NCBI GenBank assembly: GCA_913061325.1
Contig: CAJXUU010000019.1
Coordinates: forward strand, 1 to 34,256
Reading direction: 5' to 3'
Length of the DNA: 34,256 bases
Source: an uncultured Saprospirales bacterium
GTDB lineage: Bacteria; Bacteroidota; Bacteroidia; Chitinophagales; Saprospiraceae
A program made the position numbers and the translations under genes. Position 1 is the stretch's first letter; every line of letters starts with the position of its first letter. Shown one piece after another: positions 1 to 7,653 of the stretch. The notes under the pieces are model-generated. The model had not been told where the DNA came from. It worked only from the letters and a program-made list of their open reading frames with translations, and made no database searches.

Positions 1-47
1 CTACACTATCCTCTTCGTCGGCAGCGTCAGATGTGTATAAGAGACAG
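1..47 (+). other. Nextera adapter (library artefact)
   Basis: This is not genomic sequence. Positions 1-6 are the end of the Illumina P5 arm, 7-14 (TATCCTCT) match the Nextera i5 index known as S503, 15-28 are the Nextera read-1 sequence, and 29-47 are the 19 bp Tn5 mosaic end. Genomic DNA begins at about 48. The match to adapter sequences is from memory, but it is exact over the whole stretch. Confidence 0.98.
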
Positions 48-178
48 GATCAGTGTAGCGAATGGAACATTCGAGGGCTGATCAAGTGATTCAGCGATTC
101 CAGTAGTTCAATGATCCGAGTAATTTCTGAGGTGGCTGAGATTATGTTGGGTATTCTTATTTAGTCTTGAAAATTACA

Positions 179-186
179 TACCTTTG
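179..186 (+). promoter_or_regulatory. Bacteroidota -7 box (TAnnTTTG)
   Basis: TACCTTTG matches the Bacteroidota housekeeping -7 consensus TAnnTTTG exactly. It lies 23 bases upstream of the HAD phosphatase ATG at 210, which would give a short leader. No convincing TTG -33 element is seen at the usual 19-21 base spacing, so the call rests on the -7 box and its position. Confidence 0.4.
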
Positions 187-209
187 CGACTCAATTAATT
201 AAAAAGGTA

Positions 210-842
210 ATGATCAAGAATATCATCTTTGACTTTGGTGGTGTGTTACTCAATTTGGATCCAGAATTGACCTTTTCAGAATTATCTGACGTCTTAGGAA
301 TTCAGATGACTGAAGAGAAAATTCCCGCTCATATATTCAAAGTGATCCTCGGCTATGAAAAAGGTGAAATCAATACAGAAACTTTCTTATGGCACTTACA
401 AAAAGAAGCAACTACACTTACACCACACCCTGATAAATTAATCAAAGCTTGGAATGCAATGCTTCTTGGATGGAATCCAGATAGATTTGACTTTTTAATT
501 GAATTACGAAAAAAATATAAAGTATTTCTTCTCAGCAACACCAATGAGCTGCATATCGAATGGGTTATGAGAGATCTCAAAAAAAATCATGAAATCACTA
601 ATTTTAGTACTCAATTTTTCGAACGTACGTTCTATTCTCATAATATGAAAATGAGAAAACCCGAAGAAGTAATTTACAATACTATAATTGAAGAAACAGG
701 AATCAACGCATCAGAAACGTTATTCATTGATGATAATATAAGTAATGTATCAGCGGCTATTTCAGCAGGATGGAAAGCTATTTATCATGACCCTAAAACT
801 GAAATCATAGACCAATTGCCCAAATACTTAAAAAGTATATGA
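210..842 (+). CDS. HAD-family phosphatase (YihX-like)
   Basis: A 210-residue haloacid-dehalogenase-superfamily hydrolase, subfamily IA, probably a cytosolic sugar-phosphate or small phosphomonoester phosphatase. Motif I is IFDFGGV with nucleophile Asp8. Motif II is LLSNTNELH (Ser109). Motif III is the KMRKP lysine (Lys150). Motif IV is FIDDNISN (Asp174/Asp175), the Mg2+ site. Spacing and wording of motifs II-IV resemble E. coli YihX, an alpha-D-glucose-1-phosphate phosphatase, which also has Gly at the motif I +2 position. The substrate cannot be read from sequence. The ATG at 210 is preceded by an A-rich leader with AAGG and by a TAnnTTTG box. The LolC/E-like permease gene follows 31 bases downstream on the same strand, so the two may be cotranscribed. 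Confidence 0.85.
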   Translation: MIKNIIFDFGGVLLNLDPELTFSELSDVLGIQMTEEKIPAHIFKVILGYEKGEINTETFLWHLQKEATTLTPHPDKLIKAWNAMLLGWNPDRFDFLIELRKKYKVFLLSNTNELHIEWVMRDLKKNHEITNFSTQFFERTFYSHNMKMRKPEEVIYNTIIEETGINASETLFIDDNISNVSAAISAGWKAIYHDPKTEIIDQLPKYLKSI

Positions 843-873
843 TCTTAATTTATCACCGAGCCATGTATTCAAG

Positions 874-2103
874 ATGAATTTCACATTTGAGATAGCAAAA
901 CGGTATCTTCTAGGTAAAAAATCTACAAGTGCCATCAATATCATTACATGGATATCTGTGATCGGTATCACAATAGGTACAGCGGCGCTCATTTTAGTTC
1001 TTTCTGTTTTTAACGGCTTCGAAAGCCTTCTTTCTGGCCTTAATAATTCATTCAACCCTGACATGAAGGTTTTACCTGCAGAAGGTAAATACTTTGAAGT
1101 AAGTGATGATCAAACCGTCCAAATCGAAAATATTCCTGGGATACTAGGCATATCAAAAACTGTAGAAGAAGTCTGCCTATTCGAATATAAAGAGACTCAA
1201 AAAGACGGTAAAATTAAAGGTGTAGATAACAATTACAACTTTGTTACATCAATAGATTCTACCATTAAAAGTGGCGCATTCAAATTACTAGAATCAAACA
1301 GAAACTATGGAGTCCTTGGTCGTGGCCTAAGCACCAATTTATCTATAAATCAAAAAGATGCAATCACACCTATTTTAGTCCACATGCCTACAAGAAGCAA
1401 TAAAGGAATGCTTGGTAAAATGGGTAAAGAATTCACAACAATAGATGTGTATCCTTCGGGAGTATTTTCTGTTGGAAGCGAGGCTGATATAAAATATGTA
1501 ATCACCAATATAGAAACTGTTACAAAATTACTTGATCAAAAAAATAAGATCTCAACCATTGAAGTAAAACTAAGTGAAGATCACGATGAGGATGAGATAA
1601 GATCATCTATCAATAAGATTCTTGGTAAAGGGTTTACCATTAAAAACCGATATGAACAAGAAGAGACTTTTTTAAAAGTAATGAATATCGAGAAGTGGAT
1701 TACTTTCCTAATTGTTCTTCTTACGCTAGGCATCATTGCTTTCAATATGGTTGGCTCACTTTGGATGATGGTTTTGGAGAAAAAACAAGACATCTCTATA
1801 CTTCGAAGCATGGGTTATGAAACTAAACAGATTAGAGCTATATTCATAATGGAAGGCATTCTTATCACTGGTGTCGGCATCGTTATAGGCACTATCCTTG
1901 CTCTAATTTTATATTGGTTACAAAAAGACTTTGGATTGATTTCAATCCCTGATGGCTTTATGATCAGTGCCTACCCTATCGAATTGAAATGGACAGATTT
2001 TGTAATAGTTGCCATCACAGTATTTGTGATTGGTTGGTTGGCTTCTCTGTTACCATCATACAGGGCAGGGCAAGTGAGTCCATTTGTTAGGCAGGAGATT
2101 TGA
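874..2103 (+). CDS. LolC/LolE-type FtsX-like ABC transporter permease
   Basis: A 409-residue inner-membrane permease of the MacB/LolCE type. TM1 spans about residues 22-44. A large periplasmic domain (about 50-270) follows, then three C-terminal helices at about 274-298, 326-348 and 375-393: the four-helix LolC/E layout. The LEKKQDISILRSMG segment after TM2 (about 301-314) is the FtsX-family coupling motif that contacts the ATPase. By family the role is release of lipoproteins from the inner membrane toward the outer membrane, using a LolD ATPase that is not encoded in this window. Bacteroidota usually carry such a gene without an adjacent lolD. Transcription is convergent with the GH3 fusion gene that ends at 2150. 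Other FtsX-type exporters are possible, but length and topology favour LolC/E. Confidence 0.85.
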   Translation: MNFTFEIAKRYLLGKKSTSAINIITWISVIGITIGTAALILVLSVFNGFESLLSGLNNSFNPDMKVLPAEGKYFEVSDDQTVQIENIPGILGISKTVEEVCLFEYKETQKDGKIKGVDNNYNFVTSIDSTIKSGAFKLLESNRNYGVLGRGLSTNLSINQKDAITPILVHMPTRSNKGMLGKMGKEFTTIDVYPSGVFSVGSEADIKYVITNIETVTKLLDQKNKISTIEVKLSEDHDEDEIRSSINKILGKGFTIKNRYEQEETFLKVMNIEKWITFLIVLLTLGIIAFNMVGSLWMMVLEKKQDISILRSMGYETKQIRAIFIMEGILITGVGIVIGTILALILYWLQKDFGLISIPDGFMISAYPIELKWTDFVIVAITVFVIGWLASLLPSYRAGQVSPFVRQEI

Positions 2104-2149
2104 GCACTAAAAACATCAATGAATTGGAATCGACATAGTGGTAATGGAA

Positions 2150-5086
2150 TTACATCTCATCTACCACTAATTGATCTTCTTCTTTCATTAGTGATCGATA
2201 AATCTGGCTTTGCACACGAGGTCTGTAATTCTCTCGACTGAATCTCAAGTTCTTCATGCTAGGATAGGTTCTATTCGCTATAAAAATAAAAATGAGATCT
2301 TCCTTAGGATCTGCAAATGCTGCCACTCCAGTAAAACCAAGATGTCCAAATGTAGAATCTGAAGCTAAATTTGACATATTTAGGCTCTTCGAAGGATCTA
2401 GCTCTTTCATATCCCAACCTATTCCTCTTCTTGTACTTTCAGGATACCTAGTAGTAAATAGATTGATTGTTTCTGGTTCTAAGTATTGTACCCCTCCATA
2501 ACTTCCTCCATTAAGCATCATCTGAAAAATAACAGCTAATTCTCCAGCATTACTAAACAATCCTGCATGACCACTTACACCACCTAACATCGCAGCTCCC
2601 ATATCATGAACGTGCCCTTTGATCGTCTGTCTTCTAAAATATCTATCATATTCAGAAGGTGCGATTTCTTCTCTCGGGTGTTTAGCAAGTGGTAAATACC
2701 CAGTCCTGCGCAAGCCCATAGGCTCATAGAAATTCTTAGCGGCATACTCATTGAGCGGTAAACCTGTTATGTTTTTAATACTCTTATGCATAAAATAAAA
2801 TGCTAAATCTGAGTATCTGTACCCTTTCTTTTCTCTTAACTTACTGCCATTAATCCTACTCCAAATAGAATCTCTCATATCTGTTCTCAGGAACAGGTTA
2901 TCAGCTACTGGGATTGAAAAACCTGCTTTTAAAGTCTTGCTATAATACTTCTCTAGTGGTTGAGGATTCTTTTTACTTGTGTTGACAGTGTTTTTATAAA
3001 AAGGAATCCAACCTGCCAATTGAGCATGGTGAGCAAGCGTAGCTTTGATATTGAGATTCCCTTTGCTACAAGTATCGGTTTCAGGGATATATCTATCAAT
3101 TGTAGCATTGATATCAAATTTCCCTTCATCATACAATTTCATAAGAGAGATGGTTGATGCGCATACTTTAGTCACTGAAGCCACATCATAAATGTCATTA
3201 TTATCAACTGGACGAGCTTTATCATAGACGAAGTTGCCATAAGATTTTTGAAAAACGATTTTACCTCCTTTTGCTGCCAGCACTTGACACCCTGGCGCTG
3301 CTTTTGTGTTAATCATCTCATTCACAATAGTATCAATCCCAGCTAACACCGATGATGACATCCCTACCCTTTCTGGCACAGAATAACCAAATCTACCTAG
3401 AGATTCTCTATACTCTCCTCCTCCATATCTATATTTTGACGAAGCCGATACTGGCAGTTTCCCTTTGATCGTAAATGCACCGAAAATAGATTGTGCAGCA
3501 AGATTTTGGTATGTTTCATCATCCTCATAAGCTACAATCACATTAGAAAAATTATCAAAAAACTTCAATGAATATGGGCTACCAAATAAAATAATGATCA
3601 ACTTTTTATCTTTTTCCAATTCTTTCAAAAAAGCAACATTCTCAAGATTCAAACCAAAATTCTTACTCGCGTATTTACTCATATCGTGAATCCCAACGAT
3701 TACATAATCCGAATCTTTCACGCTATCAGTTATCCGTTGTCTGTCTCTTTTGGAAGACAATCTAGGCAACTGATTATGTTTTGTCGTTACGTAAAAATCC
3801 AATTGGGTCTGCATCGGTGTCTTGAATTTAGAACCAACAGAGATAGACGAAAACTTCATGTCATGCAATTTTCTGATTGGCACTATCTCATCTTCATCAG
3901 AAGCAAGAGTTATGGCATTTTCGATAAGTTTTTCTTTTAATGCTATTGAATTATTGTCATTGATATCAATCTCTACATTATTTTGGTCTAATGGCTTCCA
4001 TGAATTCAGGCCTAGCGTATACTTTGCTCTCAGTATTCGTTTTACACTATTATCAAGTCTTTCTCTAGGAATGCTTCCATCCAAGATTCCTTTTTTAATA
4101 GATTCTATACCCGCTTTTAAGTTCTCCGGCAATAAGATGATATCATTTCCCGCTATGAATGCTTCCTTGTCAGCGTCGCCTGGCTTGAAGTGCTTTGTTA
4201 CCCCTTTCATCTCCATGGCATCGGTGAATATCAACCCTCCGAAAGTCATCTCTTTTCTGAGAATGTTGGTCACCGCATTGTGAGATAATGTTGTAGGTCT
4301 GTTCGGTCTATCATCAAATGCTGGAATACTCAGGTGAGCTACCATGACACTTCCAATACCTTGTTTGATCAATGATCTAAATGGCATCAATTCTACGCTA
4401 TCCAATCTATTTCTATCGTGAGTAATAACAGGTAGATCATAATGACTGTCTGTGTCCGTATCTCCATGACCTGGAAAATGTTTAGCACATGCCATCACAC
4501 CATTTCCCTGCATTCCTTTCATATAAGCATAACTTTTTGCAGCTACATTATACTTATCTTCACCAAACGATCTGTTATTAATTACTGGGTTATTAGGATT
4601 GTTATTTACATCTACAACAGGTGCAAAATTTACATGGATACCAACTCTTTTGCAATGATCAGCAATATGCGTCCCCATTTCATAGATCAAGTTATTATCT
4701 TGAATGGCGCCCAAAGTTAGTGCTCTTGGAAAGCTAATAGATTGTTTTGGATATCTCATCCCAAGTCCCCACTCTCCGTCGATGGATGTCAGAATAGGAA
4801 CTTTTGATTTCTGTTGGTATCTATTATTAAGCACAGTCAGTTGAGTAGGGCTACCTTGAAAAAAGCATATCCCTCCTACTTTATACTTATCAATATAGGA
4901 AAGCACTTTTTTGGCTTCTCGTTCATCTACTTTGGCAGAAGCTCGTATGGTAAATAATTGCCCAATTTTCTCTTCTAACGTGAGATTATTGAAAACACCA
5001 TCGACCCATTTATCAGAATCAGTTTGAGCCTCGAGTGACCAGGAAGAAAGAAATATTATTATGAATAATTGAAATGTAGTTCGCAT
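2150..5086 (-). CDS. GH3 beta-N-acetylhexosaminidase / serine hydrolase fusion
   Basis: A 978-residue exported two-enzyme fusion. The ATG at 5086 is preferred because it gives a clean signal peptide (MRTTFQLFIIIF..., ending LEAQ). An in-frame TTG at 5107 would add seven residues. The N-terminal half is glycoside hydrolase family 3 of the NagZ type: the loop KHFPGHGDTDTDSH (about 202-215) carries the His/Asp acid-base dyad and FTDAMEM supplies nucleophile Asp289. A GH3 C-terminal-like domain covers about 400-570. The last ~390 residues are a class C beta-lactamase/DD-peptidase-like serine hydrolase with SVTK (Ser637, Lys640), YSD (758-760) and a HLGFTG box (914-920). Family knowledge suggests cleavage of GlcNAc-containing glycans or muropeptides plus a peptide or ester bond. 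Both active sites look intact. The TMTC-like gene lies upstream on the same strand, about 215 bases away. Confidence 0.9.
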   Translation of the reverse strand: MRTTFQLFIIIFLSSWSLEAQTDSDKWVDGVFNNLTLEEKIGQLFTIRASAKVDEREAKKVLSYIDKYKVGGICFFQGSPTQLTVLNNRYQQKSKVPILTSIDGEWGLGMRYPKQSISFPRALTLGAIQDNNLIYEMGTHIADHCKRVGIHVNFAPVVDVNNNPNNPVINNRSFGEDKYNVAAKSYAYMKGMQGNGVMACAKHFPGHGDTDTDSHYDLPVITHDRNRLDSVELMPFRSLIKQGIGSVMVAHLSIPAFDDRPNRPTTLSHNAVTNILRKEMTFGGLIFTDAMEMKGVTKHFKPGDADKEAFIAGNDIILLPENLKAGIESIKKGILDGSIPRERLDNSVKRILRAKYTLGLNSWKPLDQNNVEIDINDNNSIALKEKLIENAITLASDEDEIVPIRKLHDMKFSSISVGSKFKTPMQTQLDFYVTTKHNQLPRLSSKRDRQRITDSVKDSDYVIVGIHDMSKYASKNFGLNLENVAFLKELEKDKKLIIILFGSPYSLKFFDNFSNVIVAYEDDETYQNLAAQSIFGAFTIKGKLPVSASSKYRYGGGEYRESLGRFGYSVPERVGMSSSVLAGIDTIVNEMINTKAAPGCQVLAAKGGKIVFQKSYGNFVYDKARPVDNNDIYDVASVTKVCASTISLMKLYDEGKFDINATIDRYIPETDTCSKGNLNIKATLAHHAQLAGWIPFYKNTVNTSKKNPQPLEKYYSKTLKAGFSIPVADNLFLRTDMRDSIWSRINGSKLREKKGYRYSDLAFYFMHKSIKNITGLPLNEYAAKNFYEPMGLRRTGYLPLAKHPREEIAPSEYDRYFRRQTIKGHVHDMGAAMLGGVSGHAGLFSNAGELAVIFQMMLNGGSYGGVQYLEPETINLFTTRYPESTRRGIGWDMKELDPSKSLNMSNLASDSTFGHLGFTGVAAFADPKEDLIFIFIANRTYPSMKNLRFSRENYRPRVQSQIYRSLMKEEDQLVVDEM

Positions 5087-5099
5087 ATATTTATTATAA

Positions 5100-5120
5100 A
5101 TACTCAATTCGAATGAGTAT
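5100..5120. promoter_or_regulatory. 7 bp inverted repeat upstream of the GH3 fusion
   Basis: ATACTCA and TGAGTAT form perfect arms around a 7-base spacer, starting 14 bases upstream of the GH3 fusion ATG at 5086. The position fits an operator for a dimeric regulator or a hairpin in the mRNA leader. There is no independent evidence of function. Confidence 0.3.
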
Positions 5121-5301
5121 GTTCTTTTATTTTGTTTGTCCTAAGGAATGAATCAATAATAAAGTCACATTCCTTTGCTTGATCTTTTTCCCTTCTTCTT
5201 CGTTAAAAAGCCTCGCTTATGCGATGCATAGCCTACGTTTTTTGCCTTGGAGAATGAATAAATATCAGCACATAGAAACGTACTTTATTAATGTTTCATT
5301 C

Positions 5302-7254
5302 CTAATCCAAAGCTTTCGGATCTATCTCCAATGCCTTTTGAAACATAATTCTCGAAGTCTCATCATCTCCATAGTATTGGTAAGCTTTTCCTAGATTAAC
5401 GTAACTTATCGCCGACTCAGGTTGCATTTCAGTCACTTTTGTGAAATATTTAATTGCTTCCTGGTGCTCACCACCCATACCATGAACAATCCCTAACAAT
5501 CTAAATGCATCAGCATCATTATCCATAAGTTGAACAGATCGTTTCAGATATTTTTTTGCTTTTTCGAGATTCCTTTCTACTTCTCCCGCTTTTTTTCCCG
5601 CTTCTCTATAAGCTATAGCAAGGTTCTTAATTGCATCTTGATATTCAGGTGATATTTGGAGTGTGCGCTCATAGGCTTTAATCGCTCCTTCGAAATCGCC
5701 TTTATAGAAGTTAGCATTCCCAAGAAGAAGTGAGGCATTCTTATAATTAGGGTGGATTGTTAGCGCTTTTTCCAAATATGGTATAGCCTCATTCAGCATT
5801 GCTTCTTTTTTGCTTGCATTCTTTGGTTTTGCGGATTCGGTAACCAAGGCCCCACCTGCAGCATTTAATACCTTAGCACTATTGGATGAAGTTTTCACAT
5901 CTGTTGTAAATAGTGTAAAATCATTTTTCCAGACAAAATTTCTAGTAAAAGTCTTAACGCTAAATAGGAATATGATAACTCCAAATACACCAAAAAGTAT
6001 TTTCTGCGACTTAAGGTATTTAAATAATAAAAAAGCAACCAAAACTGTAAATCCCAGCGAAGGCATAAACATGAATCGCTCAGACATGTTAGTACCAATA
6101 GGAAATACAATATTCGACACGATTGATAATGTAATCAAGAAATATAAGATACAAAAGCTAAAAAGACTTCTATTTTTCAATCCTCTAAAAGCCACAACCA
6201 ACATCCCTAAATATGTTAGTATACTCAATATTACTTGCCAATTTCCAAATGACATAATCTCCACATGTCTAGGATAATAATCATGGGTCAGTGGATGTGG
6301 AAATATCAATAATTGGATATATTTTCCAAGTGTATAAATAATCGTAGCAGTTTTTTCACCAAAAGTAAAAGAGACATAGTTATTTCCATCAATTTTAAGA
6401 TACGGATTATTCATCAGCTCCATAGGCGCACCTCCAAAATCCATCCCTAATACACTAAACCTGATAACCAAAAACAAGACGGTCGATGCTACAACTCCTG
6501 CTAAAGGCATTATTGCTTTAGACAAAGAAACCGATCTAAAAAAATAAACAGCCAACGGTATCACTGCTAAATAAGTTATCGTTGTCTCTTTCGCCATCAG
6601 GCCCAAGAAAAAAGCTAAGGATGCCCAGAGAATATGAACCGTTCGTTTACTATCTACATATTTTAGAGAATAATACAGCGCCAAGACTGCTCCCATCATA
6701 CTCATAATTTCATCTCGGCCTTTGATATTGGCAACAACTTCAGTATGAAGGGGATGCGCAGCAAATAGCAATGAAGCAAACAAAACAAAGAGATAAAACC
6801 CTTTTTGCTCTTTCATATTAGGCAATAACATCAAAACCAACAGCTTGTATATCAGCAAACAAAGTAGCGAATACAATAAAACACTAATAAAGTGTCCCGC
6901 ACCAGGTGATGCTCCAAATAATTGATATTCCACAGCAAACATAATAGGCGTCAAAGGCCTATACCGACCTCCAGAAACTAATTTAGCCTTTCCTTCTGTC
7001 TTAAAAAAACCATAAAAAGTATCATGTATTAGCAATCCAGAAATCCCAGAAACACCATCCTGAGTGAACATATTATCATAGATTACTATAGCATCGTCTT
7101 GCGTATAGTCATTAAAGAGTGTATTTGCATAAATCACAAAAGCAAATGCAAAAACAATCCTTTGGTAAAATCGATGATTACTTCCTAAACTAGAAGTAGC
7201 TTTTGGCTTTTCTACTTCTTTTTTAACTATGTTTTTTTTCTTTGCCTTTGACAT
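5302..7254 (-). CDS. TMTC-like GT-C glycosyltransferase with TPRs
   Basis: A 650-residue polytopic membrane protein with a C-terminal tetratricopeptide domain. After a Lys-rich cytosolic tail, TM1 begins near residue 31. The first outer loop has an Asp-Asp pair (YTQDD, 53-54), the place of the catalytic acid in GT-C enzymes. It is followed by RYRPLT (97-102) and HPLHTEVVANIKGRDE (167-182). These resemble signatures of eukaryotic TMTC O-mannosyltransferases (SYRPLT and HPVHTEAV..GRAD). Roughly ten hydrophobic segments extend to about residue 425. At least four TPRs fill about 488-650. The inferred role is protein O-glycosylation from a lipid-linked sugar; donor and acceptor are unknown. The real ATG is at 7254. 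The gene is divergent from the PorE-like gene. Many bacterial homologues are annotated only as TPR proteins. Confidence 0.75.
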   Translation of the reverse strand: MSKAKKKNIVKKEVEKPKATSSLGSNHRFYQRIVFAFAFVIYANTLFNDYTQDDAIVIYDNMFTQDGVSGISGLLIHDTFYGFFKTEGKAKLVSGGRYRPLTPIMFAVEYQLFGASPGAGHFISVLLYSLLCLLIYKLLVLMLLPNMKEQKGFYLFVLFASLLFAAHPLHTEVVANIKGRDEIMSMMGAVLALYYSLKYVDSKRTVHILWASLAFFLGLMAKETTITYLAVIPLAVYFFRSVSLSKAIMPLAGVVASTVLFLVIRFSVLGMDFGGAPMELMNNPYLKIDGNNYVSFTFGEKTATIIYTLGKYIQLLIFPHPLTHDYYPRHVEIMSFGNWQVILSILTYLGMLVVAFRGLKNRSLFSFCILYFLITLSIVSNIVFPIGTNMSERFMFMPSLGFTVLVAFLLFKYLKSQKILFGVFGVIIFLFSVKTFTRNFVWKNDFTLFTTDVKTSSNSAKVLNAAGGALVTESAKPKNASKKEAMLNEAIPYLEKALTIHPNYKNASLLLGNANFYKGDFEGAIKAYERTLQISPEYQDAIKNLAIAYREAGKKAGEVERNLEKAKKYLKRSVQLMDNDADAFRLLGIVHGMGGEHQEAIKYFTKVTEMQPESAISYVNLGKAYQYYGDDETSRIMFQKALEIDPKALD

Positions 7255-7496
7255 TCAGCGAAGTTACAAATTATCTTTTATTGTAATGTATATTATTATA
7301 GATGAATATTTAGGTTTCTGTTCAATAGAGATATTATGACTTTTAGAATCATTGACTAATAATCTCTGAGCCATGCTATTAAATCACCCAATTAGAATTT
7401 AACCAACTACAAAACATATAAAAAATCATATTTCTCTTTCAGAGAATATTTTTAGTTGGAAATAACCAATAATACAAAAAAACTTATGTCCACAGA

Positions 7497-7538
7497 AAAA
7501 ATGTAGCCCCCATCCCCATTAGGAGGAGCAACATTTTT
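7497..7538. other. Hairpin with A-run and T-run flanks
   Basis: The outer arms are AAAAATGT(A)GC and GC(A)ACATTTTT: eight pairs, one A-A mismatch and two G-C pairs, closing a C-rich/G-rich loop at 7508-7527. The A-run before and T-run after give it the shape of an intrinsic terminator readable in either direction. It sits in a divergent promoter region rather than behind a gene. It could be a leader attenuator or the end of a small RNA. Confidence 0.35.
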
Positions 7539-7639
7539 GAATACATCAATAGCGCTCACCAAAAACAATAAATATCATTTGTGACCAAATAAGTATTCTC
7601 ACATCATAAGATAAACGGCTTCCATGTCGTTTTGAACAT

Positions 7640-7647
7640 TATATTTG
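7640..7647 (+). promoter_or_regulatory. Possible -7 box close to the ATG
   Basis: TATATTTG matches TAnnTTTG exactly but ends only six bases before the PorE-like ATG at 7654. If used, the transcript would be nearly leaderless. No -33 TTG is visible at normal spacing, and the box could be chance in AT-rich DNA. Confidence 0.25.
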
Positions 7648-7653
7648 AGTATT

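Larger units (their letters stand above)
7255..7653. other. Divergent intergenic region
   Basis: This 399-base AT-rich stretch separates the divergent TMTC-like and PorE-like genes and contains no credible ORF. It holds a structured hairpin at 7497-7538, a TAnnTTTG box at 7640-7647, and the near-match TAACTTCG on the minus strand just upstream of the ATG at 7254. It should carry both promoters. Confidence 0.6.

Noticed and set aside
29-47. 19 bp Tn5 mosaic end at the left (and at 34217-34235 on the right), looking like transposon ends
   Set aside because: They are continuous with Nextera read-1/read-2 arms and index bases, so they are library adapters, not a transposon.
48-209. Possible tail of an upstream gene (open stretches in plus frames 1-2 and an open minus-strand stretch over 48-147)
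   Set aside because: Each stretch is under about 35 codons without a usable start, or ends quickly; no family signature is seen.
210-842. HAD motif I reads DFGGV, apparently missing the second catalytic Asp
   Set aside because: YihX-type members naturally have Gly at this position, so it is a subgroup trait and not a dead enzyme.
2136-2169. TAGTGGTA/TACCACTA inverted repeat between the convergent permease and GH3 genes
   Set aside because: It overlaps the GH3 coding end, has an 18-base loop and no T-run; not a credible terminator.
3822-4283. 153-codon plus-strand open frame opposite the GH3 gene
   Set aside because: It lies antisense inside a well-supported gene and has no domain or signal features.
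5144-5272. Imperfect direct repeat (GGAATGAAT-type at 5144 and 5251) between the GH3 and TMTC-like genes
   Set aside because: Too short and diverged to call a repeat element.
5810-6277. 155-codon plus-strand open frame opposite the TMTC-like gene
   Set aside because: Antisense shadow of the membrane domain; composition is what reverse-complemented hydrophobic codons give.
7496-7538. Riboswitch in the long leader of the PorE-like gene
   Set aside because: A hairpin is visible, but no known riboswitch core could be recognised; left as an unexplained structure.
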